A stretch of DNA of 11,234 nucleotides from Candidatus Pacearchaeota archaeon (GTDB lineage: Archaea > Nanobdellota > Nanobdellia > Pacearchaeales > GW2011-AR1), in NCBI GenBank assembly GCA_023142835.1, contig JAGLIS010000014.1:1-11234 (forward strand), in the 5' to 3' direction. Positions 6,043-11,234 of this stretch are shown here, piece after piece. The translations under genes were made by a program, and so were the position numbers. A model generated the notes under the pieces. The model was not told where the DNA came from. It did not search any database and was given only the letters and a program-made list of their open reading frames with translations. Position 1 is the stretch's first letter; every line of letters begins with the position of its first letter.

Positions 6043-7071
6043 AAATTTGATTTTTTCAGAAGGCTTATTAACTTTATCCAGAATAACTCCTGATTGCTCT
6101 AAAAACTTCCTTGCAGATTCGTCGGAATAATTATGATAGCTGACGACTCTTTTAATTCCTGCATTGACAATCATTCTTGCACATAAAGTGCATGGTGTAT
6201 GGGTACAATATATTGTAGAACCATAAACCGAAATTCCATGAATCGCCCCCTGAATAATCGCATTCATTTCTGCATGAACCGCCCTGCATATTTCATGACC
6301 AGTTCCTGTTTTAATTTTAAGTTCATTTTTCAAACATCCAACCTCGGAGCAGTTTGGAGCCCCTCTTGCAGAACCGTTATAACCACTCGTGATTACTCTT
6401 TTATCTTTGACGATAACAGCCCCGATGTTATGCCTAAGACAAGTGGATCTTTCTGCAACTAAGGATGCTAATTTCATAAAATACTCGTCCCACGTCGGAC
6501 GAGAATGTTTTTCCCCAACACCGTTCTTAATCTTATTCAAAATATTCTCAACTTTCTTATGAAGCTCCTCGACAGTCCAATCATTCTTAAAACTATAATC
6601 TGCCAATTCAATACATCTCTTAAGATTCTGTTCATTAGGATTATCCGACACCATTTCTCGTTGTTCTTGCCTAACAAAATCCTCAAACGAAACCCTATCA
6701 CTAACACTCTTCCGTTCAACAATCCTTACATATCGAGTTTCAACATCTGCATCAACAGCAAACAATATGAAATCTTTTTTCTTCCGAAGAGCATCAACCT
6801 CCCCAACACATCTGACACTCTCAATAACCGCATCACCCCCAACCTCTTTAGCCCGAGAATATAACTGCTCAACAATATAGCTAGGATTATTTTTCGCCCT
6901 CAAATCATTCGCAACCAAAACCATATTATCCCTATTAGACTCTAGCCCCCTTCTCATAATTTCTTCAACAAGAAAATCCCTAACCGAATAATGCTTAAAC
7001 CCCTTTTTCAAAAGACACTCAACAATCGTCCCCTTCCCAGCCCCGAGAGTTCCAGTAATCCCAATAATCAT
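6034..7071 (-). CDS. Fusion protein: P-loop nucleotide-kinase-like domain plus dCMP deaminase
   Basis: Residues 1 to about 180 form a P-loop kinase-like domain resembling dephospho-CoA and nucleoside-monophosphate kinases. Walker A is GTLGAGKGT (7-15), and an NDLRAK-type segment and a VDADVETRYVRI strand-helix follow. Residues 190-335 are a dCMP deaminase, making dUMP from dCMP for dTMP synthesis: the zinc site is HAE (266-268) with PCTLC (Cys294, Cys297), Glu268 is the proton shuttle, and GYNG (230-233) is the substrate loop. Cys241 and Cys246 may be structural. The linker (about 180-190) is short. A TATA box 24-25 bases before the ATG supports this start. It is the last gene of the minus-strand block, close to dUTPase, which also yields dUMP. 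What the kinase domain phosphorylates, or whether it only senses nucleotides, cannot be read from sequence. Confidence 0.9.
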   Translation of the reverse strand: MIIGITGTLGAGKGTIVECLLKKGFKHYSVRDFLVEEIMRRGLESNRDNMVLVANDLRAKNNPSYIVEQLYSRAKEVGGDAVIESVRCVGEVDALRKKKDFILFAVDADVETRYVRIVERKSVSDRVSFEDFVRQEQREMVSDNPNEQNLKRCIELADYSFKNDWTVEELHKKVENILNKIKNGVGEKHSRPTWDEYFMKLASLVAERSTCLRHNIGAVIVKDKRVITSGYNGSARGAPNCSEVGCLKNELKIKTGTGHEICRAVHAEMNAIIQGAIHGISVYGSTIYCTHTPCTLCARMIVNAGIKRVVSYHNYSDESARKFLEQSGVILDKVNKPSEKIKFLD

Positions 7072-7091
7072 ATAAGAGGACTATAATAATT

Positions 7092-7099
7092 ATTTATAA
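7092..7099 (-). promoter_or_regulatory. TATA box of the kinase-deaminase gene
   Basis: On the minus strand TTTATAAA is centred 24-25 bases before the ATG at 7071, predicting a leaderless transcript separate from the upstream AlkD-like gene. Confidence 0.5.
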
Positions 7100-7141
7100 A
7101 AACTATTACAATCAATTATATATTTTACTCTCTCCTTAATC

Positions 7142-7846
7142 TCAAACTTCTCCCTTCAAATATCTCTTCCTCTTATCTTCATCAAATTTTTCAATAGCAT
7201 ACCTCAACATCGTTCTAGGCATATCCCTATAATGAATTTTTAAAAAACTCTCTTCAATCTCCAAATCCCTTTTCCCAATCTCCCTTAACATCCACCCCAC
7301 AGCCTTATGAATCAAATCATGCGAATCTTTCAACAAAATCTTAGAAATCCTCAAAGCATCATCAAACTCTCCATTTCTAATAAAAGTAAAAGTCGCAATA
7401 ATCCCAATTCTCCTCTCCCACAAATTCTCACTCTTTGCCAACCTAACCAAAACCCTCCTATCTTTCTTATTTAACAAATAATCTCCGACAATATTCGGAG
7501 CCGACAAATCAACCAAATCCCAATTATTCACACTCTTGCTATTTGCCAAATAAAAATTAAATAGAACTCTCCGCCCACCATCATAATCAGTACGTTTATA
7601 CTTTTCAATCAAAATCAACAGGGCAAGCAATCTCTTCTCATGAACTCCTGATTTAAGATACTTTTCAATACCCTCAAACACCATTCCCCGAGATTCTCTA
7701 GCAATTTTTCTAAGATCAGGTACACTTATCCCCCAAAAAACATCACCCTCGCCATATTGCCCCTTCCCCGTCTTAAAAAATCCCTGAAGAATCCTCGCCT
7801 TCTCCTTGTCTGCTAATTTTCTCAAATCTTTATCTATCATTCCCAT
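7142..7846 (-). CDS. AlkD-like DNA alkylation repair glycosylase (HEAT-like repeats)
   Basis: AlkD enzymes remove N3- and N7-alkylated purines from DNA without flipping the base, using a curved stack of HEAT-like helices. This protein is 234 residues, the family's usual size. Typical segments are GKGQYGEGDVFWGI (27-40), VNNWDLVDLS (106-115), ENLWERRIGI (140-149) and IHKAVGWMLREIGKRD (179-194). The residues described for Bacillus cereus AlkD appear here as Trp109, Asp113, Arg145 or Arg146, and Trp185. Two close ATGs (7846 and 7840) are possible starts. An A/T-rich box near 7863-7875 is 21-29 bases upstream, so it does not decide between them. It sits between dUTPase (45-base gap) and the kinase-deaminase gene, which fits a role in genome upkeep. 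Confidence 0.92.
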   Translation of the reverse strand: MGMIDKDLRKLADKEKARILQGFFKTGKGQYGEGDVFWGISVPDLRKIARESRGMVFEGIEKYLKSGVHEKRLLALLILIEKYKRTDYDGGRRVLFNFYLANSKSVNNWDLVDLSAPNIVGDYLLNKKDRRVLVRLAKSENLWERRIGIIATFTFIRNGEFDDALRISKILLKDSHDLIHKAVGWMLREIGKRDLEIEESFLKIHYRDMPRTMLRYAIEKFDEDKRKRYLKGEV

Positions 7847-7891
7847 AAAATTAAATAAAATCCTTAAATTAAAAACATATCTAATAATCTA

Positions 7892-8323
7892 TTATCTTGC
7901 CCCAGTACTTCCCCAAGCACCATCGCCCCTCATCGTCTCACTTAAATCATTAACAACATCTACTTCCACCGTCGCCACTGGAGCAATTATAACTTGTGCA
8001 ACCCTATCACCAACCTTAATCTCAAAATCTTCATCTCCACTATTCAAAACTATTACACCATATTCTCCTCGATAAGTATACTCAATAACACCTCCAAGAA
8101 CACAAATCCCTTTCTTCAAGGCTAGCCCACTCCTCTCACGAATAGAAGAAAAATACCCTTCAGGCAACTCCATCGCAATCCCCGTAGAAACCAATTGCCT
8201 CTTCCCCACAGGAACTATATAATTTTCTGCCGAGAACAAATCCATTCCTGCATCCCCTTCATGCGCATACATCGGAACAACCGCATCCTCTTTCAACTTC
8301 CTAACTTTAACATTTATACTCAT
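7892..8323 (-). CDS. dut: dUTP diphosphatase (dUTPase)
   Basis: This trimeric enzyme hydrolyses dUTP to dUMP and diphosphate, keeping uracil out of DNA and feeding dTMP synthesis. Its 143 residues are the normal size. All five motifs are visible: DAGMDLFS (24-31), RSGLALKKG (64-72), GGVIEYTYRGE (77-87), GDRVAQVII (105-113) and RGDGAWGSTGAR (132-143). In motif III the position normally held by the catalytic Asp is Glu81, and motif V has Trp where Phe is common. The mobile C-terminal arm is short but complete. The ATG overlaps the stop codon of the upstream malic enzyme gene as ATGA (8323-8320), so translation is probably coupled. A dCTP deaminase/dUTPase bifunctional enzyme is less likely from motifs II and III. 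Confidence 0.95.
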   Translation of the reverse strand: MSINVKVRKLKEDAVVPMYAHEGDAGMDLFSAENYIVPVGKRQLVSTGIAMELPEGYFSSIRERSGLALKKGICVLGGVIEYTYRGEYGVIVLNSGDEDFEIKVGDRVAQVIIAPVATVEVDVVNDLSETMRGDGAWGSTGAR

Positions 8324-9537
8324 TTCAAAAACTCCTTCTCCAAATCATCAGAATACTTATCCAAATCAAACCCATTCACAGCAACACCTGACCTAACCAC
8401 AACCTTAGCCACAGCCAAAGCAACCTCAATAACGACTCGTCGATTAAATGGATCAACAATAAACATATCCCTTGTCGGCTCCCCAACCAAACCAACCAAA
8501 GCCTCGACAGCTGCAACCTTCATTTCCTCACTAATCTCCCTCGCACGACAATCCAACGCTCCACGAAAAATCCCAGGGAAAGCTAAAATATTATTAATTT
8601 GATTCGAATGATCACTACGACCTGTCGCCATAATAACATCATCACAAATCTCATGCGCTTCGCCCCATTCAATCTCTGCATCCGGATTCGCCAAAGCAAA
8701 AACAATCCTATCCCCAGACATACTCCTCAACATCTCTGGTTTCAACAAACCCTTCTTAGATACCCCAATAAAAACATCCGCACCCACCATCACCTCAGCC
8801 AAACTCCTCTTATCCGTATCAACAGCAAACTCCTTCTTGAACTCATCGGCCTCCCGACCAACAAAAACAACCCCCTTAGAATCGCACATAACTAAATTAT
8901 TTTTACCAACACCAAGATTCACCAACATTTTCGCAATCGCAATACCAGCAGCCCCACCCCCACTCATCACGACCCTAACCACTCCAATCTCCTTCCCAGC
9001 AACCTTCAATGCGTTCAACAAACCCGCACCGACGACAACAGCCGTCCCATGTTGATCATCGTGAAAAACAGGAATGTTCAAACTCGCTTTTAACCTGCGT
9101 TCAATTTCAAAACATTCTGGTGCCTTAAAATCTTCAAGATTAATACCTCCATAAGTCCCCGCAATCAACTCAACAGTCCGCACAATCTCATCAACATCCA
9201 CAGAATCAATCTCAACATCAACCGCATCAATCCCAGCGAAATACTTAAACAACAAAGCCTTCCCCTCCATCACAGGTTTCCCAGCCAAGGCACCAATATT
9301 CCCAAGCCCCAAAACTGCCGTCCCATTGCTCACAACAGCGACGGAATTCCCTTTTGAAGTATATTCATAAACTTTATTCTCGTCTTCAACAATCTCCAAA
9401 CACGGAATCGCAACACCAGGAGTATACGCCAAACTCAAATCCTCTTTACTTTCACAAGGCGTCAAAATCTCAGTCCCAATTTTCCCAGCATACTTCCCAC
9501 CTCGATGATATTCCAACACCTTCTTTTTAAAATCCAT
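8320..9537 (-). CDS. Malic enzyme (oxaloacetate-decarboxylating malate dehydrogenase)
   Basis: It oxidises and decarboxylates malate to pyruvate with NAD(P) and a divalent metal. From the ATG at 9537 the protein is 405 residues, the short bacterial/archaeal form. Motifs on this numbering are AYTPGV (37-42), the catalytic Lys93 in VMEGKALLFK, the metal site FHDDQHGTA (158-166), the Rossmann loop GGGAAG (193-198) with an acidic residue after strand 2 (Asp219), and ATGRSDHSNQINN (304-316). The Asp suggests NAD rather than NADP, but this is inference. The frame is open 19 codons further up, to 9594, which would overlap nrdG. I prefer 9537 because family members start near the MDFKKKVLEYHR segment and a TATA-like box lies 27 bases before it. 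It shares an ATGA overlap with dut. Confidence 0.93.
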   Translation of the reverse strand: MDFKKKVLEYHRGGKYAGKIGTEILTPCESKEDLSLAYTPGVAIPCLEIVEDENKVYEYTSKGNSVAVVSNGTAVLGLGNIGALAGKPVMEGKALLFKYFAGIDAVDVEIDSVDVDEIVRTVELIAGTYGGINLEDFKAPECFEIERRLKASLNIPVFHDDQHGTAVVVGAGLLNALKVAGKEIGVVRVVMSGGGAAGIAIAKMLVNLGVGKNNLVMCDSKGVVFVGREADEFKKEFAVDTDKRSLAEVMVGADVFIGVSKKGLLKPEMLRSMSGDRIVFALANPDAEIEWGEAHEICDDVIMATGRSDHSNQINNILAFPGIFRGALDCRAREISEEMKVAAVEALVGLVGEPTRDMFIVDPFNRRVVIEVALAVAKVVVRSGVAVNGFDLDKYSDDLEKEFLK

Positions 9538-9560
9538 AACAATTCGAAACTCATTTTGTT

Positions 9561-9568
9561 TTAATACT
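9561..9568 (-). promoter_or_regulatory. Possible TATA box of the malic enzyme gene
   Basis: On the minus strand the A/T-rich box around GTATTAAA is centred about 27 bases before the ATG at 9537. It supports that start and a promoter inside the 50-base gap after nrdG. Confidence 0.35.
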
Positions 9569-9587
9569 TTTGTAATCATAGCTAACC

Positions 9588-10289
9588 TCAACACCGAACC
9601 CCAACTTCGTCAAAAAATTCACCAACACCTTCCTTTAATTCATTAAGATAATCTTCAGAAATATTTCTCTCCTTCAAAAAACTCTTATCAATCAAATCTC
9701 CTCGAGACTTAAACCCTTGTAAAAAAAATTTCTTAGGCTTCTTCCCACAGACATCTCTTAACCATCGACCAATAGCTTTCATCTCAGAAACATCATGGAA
9801 TCTCCCAACAACTGTCGTCCTAAACTCATAATTCTCGAGACTAGAAACTAACCGAATAGATTCCTCAATCTTCCCCAAATCAACCTCTACCCCGGCAACT
9901 TTAGAATAATCCTCTCTACAAGACTTAACATCCATCGCAACAGCGTCAATCAAACTATCATTAATTAATTTCCCCAACACCTCAGGAAAACTTCCATTAG
10001 TATCTATCTTTATTTTATATCCCAAATCCTTAATCTTTCTCACAAAATCCAAATCCAAACTCATCAAAGGTTCACCTCCAGAAATACAAACAGCATCGAG
10101 CTTTCCCTTTCTTTCATTCAGAAACTCCAAAACCTCCTCCTCAGAAAAACCCTTCCCAAACTTTCGAATAACCAAATCAGGATTATGGCAAAAGCCACAA
10201 CGAAAATTACATCCGAATAAAAAAATCGTGCAAGCGACCTCTCCAGGATAATCTACAAGAGTCATTTTTTGCAATCCCGCAATTTTCAT
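9588..10289 (-). CDS. nrdG: Anaerobic ribonucleoside-triphosphate reductase activating protein (radical SAM)
   Basis: NrdG uses a [4Fe-4S] cluster and S-adenosylmethionine to place the glycyl radical on NrdD. The 233-residue length and the N-terminus AGLQKMTLVDYPGEVACT fit the archaeal-type NrdG. The radical SAM motif CNFRCGFC has Cys27, Cys31 and Cys34 (C-x3-C-x2-C). GGEP (71-74) binds the SAM amino group, and IDTNG (95-99) follows on a later strand. Its ATG overlaps the TGA of the small glycyl-radical gene upstream (ATGA, 10289-10286), so the two are probably translationally coupled and co-transcribed with nrdD. No Shine-Dalgarno sequence precedes it. Confidence 0.95.
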   Translation of the reverse strand: MKIAGLQKMTLVDYPGEVACTIFLFGCNFRCGFCHNPDLVIRKFGKGFSEEEVLEFLNERKGKLDAVCISGGEPLMSLDLDFVRKIKDLGYKIKIDTNGSFPEVLGKLINDSLIDAVAMDVKSCREDYSKVAGVEVDLGKIEESIRLVSSLENYEFRTTVVGRFHDVSEMKAIGRWLRDVCGKKPKKFFLQGFKSRGDLIDKSFLKERNISEDYLNELKEGVGEFFDEVGVRC

Positions 10290-10411
10290 AGTTTATTCTC
10301 AGTAAACATCATCCTATCCTTAAACTCTTCAATCTTCCCTTCATTCCATTGAGCAGTCGGTCGCAAATAACCAACAATTCTGCTCCAAACTTCACACCTT
10401 GTCCTTGCCAT
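10286..10411 (-). CDS. Separate 41-residue glycyl-radical tail of class III ribonucleotide reductase
   Basis: This short gene encodes what is normally the C-terminus of NrdD. The peptide contains RCEVWSRIVGYLRPTAQWN and then EGKIEEFKDR. RIVGYLRP matches the NrdD glycyl-radical site, so Gly14 should carry the radical made by NrdG. It is in a +1 frame relative to the large NrdD frame, which stops at 10392, so 17 bases before that stop are read in both frames. Its ATG (10411) follows AGGAGGTGAT (10425-10416) by four bases, an almost perfect match to the complement of the archaeal 16S rRNA 3' end. Its TGA overlaps the nrdG ATG. It is either a true two-chain enzyme, a +1 programmed frameshift product, or a frameshift mutation or error; the strong ribosome site and its own ATG favour separate translation. 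Confidence 0.8.
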   Translation of the reverse strand: MARTRCEVWSRIVGYLRPTAQWNEGKIEEFKDRMMFTENKL

Positions 10412-11234
10412 ATGTATCACCTCCTAAATTTACTTGAGAATTCAACAAAGGTTTTTCTAATTCCCTAATTGTCTCAGAACCCCTAACCTCCGAAGAAAAA
10501 TCTGAAGAAATACTCTCATCAGAATGCACACTTAAAATTTCTGCAACTTCAATGTCATCCCCTACAATTTCATCAGAAACAGAAACAGGATTAGCTACAA
10601 CCTCGGAAATTTCCTCATCGCACTTAGGACAATACTCATGCTCCCCAGCAATATATCCATGAACTGGACAAACAGAAAAAGTTGGAGTAATCGTAAAATA
10701 AGGTAAATGATAACCATGAGCAATCTTTTTCACCATTATCTTAACAGCCTCCCTATCTAACTTCTCCCCAATAAAAGTATGGAAAACTGTACCTCCAGTA
10801 TACTTGCATTGCAATTCATCCTGCAAATCTAAGGCCTCAAAAACATCGTCAGTAAAATTCACAGGCAACTGCGATGAATTAGTATAATACGGTTTTGCCC
10901 CTTTCTGATAAACCTCTTCATTCGCAACAATAATTCTTCCAAACCTTTTCTTATCTAATCTAGCAAACCGATAAGTCGTTCCCTCTGCCGGAGTCGCCTC
11001 CAAATTATAAATATTCCCAGTCTCTTCCTGATACTCTTCCAATTTACTCCTCATAAAATCCATAACCTTAATTGCAAACTCATGACCTTTTTCCGTCGTA
11101 ATATTTTCACCATGCATAAAATTAATAATAGCTTCATTCATCCCAAGCAATCCTATCGTAGCAAAATGATTCTTCCAATACTGTCCAAACCTCTGATTCA
11201 CCTGTCTCAAATAAAACTTCGAATAAGGATAAAG
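10392..11234 (-). CDS. nrdD: Anaerobic ribonucleoside-triphosphate reductase, large chain (5' end outside the window)
   Basis: NrdD reduces ribonucleoside triphosphates to dNTPs without oxygen. The frame is open to the window edge; the visible 280 residues are the C-terminal part, and the start is beyond the edge. Recognisable segments are YWKNHFATIGLLGMNEAIINF, NLEATPAEGTTYRFAR, YYTNSSQLPVNFTDD and KYTGGTVFH. The zinc-binding motif is CPVHGYIAGEHEYCPKC (Cys189, His192, Cys202 and Cys205 of the visible part). Normally the glycyl-radical segment follows soon after. Here instead a tail of about 75 residues rich in Glu, Asp, Ser and Val leads to a stop at 10392, and the radical segment lies in the next, overlapping small gene. 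Without that segment this chain cannot be active. Confidence 0.93.
   Translation of the reverse strand, partial: LYPYSKFYLRQVNQRFGQYWKNHFATIGLLGMNEAIINFMHGENITTEKGHEFAIKVMDFMRSKLEEYQEETGNIYNLEATPAEGTTYRFARLDKKRFGRIIVANEEVYQKGAKPYYTNSSQLPVNFTDDVFEALDLQDELQCKYTGGTVFHTFIGEKLDREAVKIMVKKIAHGYHLPYFTITPTFSVCPVHGYIAGEHEYCPKCDEEISEVVANPVSVSDEIVGDDIEVAEILSVHSDESISSDFSSEVRGSETIRELEKPLLNSQVNLGGDTYGKDKV
10416..10425 (-). promoter_or_regulatory. Near-perfect Shine-Dalgarno sequence inside the 3' end of nrdD
   Basis: On the minus strand AGGAGGTGAT matches the anti-Shine-Dalgarno complement over ten bases and ends four bases before the ATG at 10411. It lies within the last codons of the large nrdD frame (Leu-Gly-Gly-Asp). 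It is the only obvious Shine-Dalgarno sequence in the window, where other starts look leaderless or coupled by stop-start overlap. Confidence 0.85.

Noticed and set aside
9538..9594. Nineteen-codon N-terminal extension of malic enzyme
   Set aside because: It overlaps the nrdG stop, does not resemble the family's N-terminus, and covers the TATA-like box. The ATG at 9537 fits better.
11208..11210. TTG as the start of the NrdD chain
   Set aside because: The frame stays open and NrdD-like (residues PYSKFYLRQV) through to the window edge, and NrdD is far longer; the gene is simply cut by the edge.
1..11234. CRISPR array, insertion sequence, transposase or integrase
   Set aside because: No regularly spaced repeats, terminal inverted repeats with a transposase, or recombinase motifs were seen in the window.

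Overview
The window is AT-rich and reads as archaeal. The strongest taxonomic marker is a complete ABCE1/RLI ribosome-recycling ATPase, a protein of archaea and eukaryotes but not bacteria. Several start codons lie about 25 bases downstream of TATA-like boxes, as in leaderless archaeal transcripts, and one tRNA candidate carries an archaeal-type intron. Compact genes, short gaps and an anaerobic (class III) ribonucleotide reductase suggest an anaerobic archaeon, perhaps of the DPANN group. That lineage call is inference; no rRNA is present.

Layout. Bases 1-35 are the 3' end of a tRNA, with a degraded copy of its tail at 121-152. The plus strand then carries endonuclease III (nth), a cyclopropane-fatty-acid-synthase-type methyltransferase, a small zinc-ribbon protein, ABCE1/RLI and arginyl-tRNA synthetase. 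Between the methyltransferase and the zinc-ribbon gene, on the minus strand at 2014-2190, lies a previously hidden tRNA-Thr(CGT) candidate interrupted twice: by a canonical 37/38 intron and by a D-loop insertion.

From 6034 to the end all genes are on the minus strand. In transcription order from the right edge they are: NrdD (5' end outside the window), a 41-codon gene encoding the NrdD glycyl-radical tail, NrdG, malic enzyme, dUTPase, an AlkD-like DNA glycosylase, and a P-loop kinase fused to dCMP deaminase. NrdD, the tail gene and NrdG overlap or nearly overlap, and malic enzyme overlaps dUTPase by ATGA.

Functionally the minus-strand block is about deoxynucleotide supply and DNA upkeep. 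NrdD/NrdG make dNTPs anaerobically, dCMP deaminase and dUTPase both yield dUMP for dTMP synthesis, dUTPase keeps uracil out of DNA, and AlkD plus endonuclease III repair damaged bases. The plus-strand block is mainly translation (ABCE1, ArgRS, tRNAs).

The most interesting signal is the split NrdD. The large reading frame stops after a long acidic Ser-rich tail, and the catalytically essential glycyl-radical segment is a separate small ORF (10286-10411). It has a near-perfect Shine-Dalgarno sequence, the only obvious one in the window.
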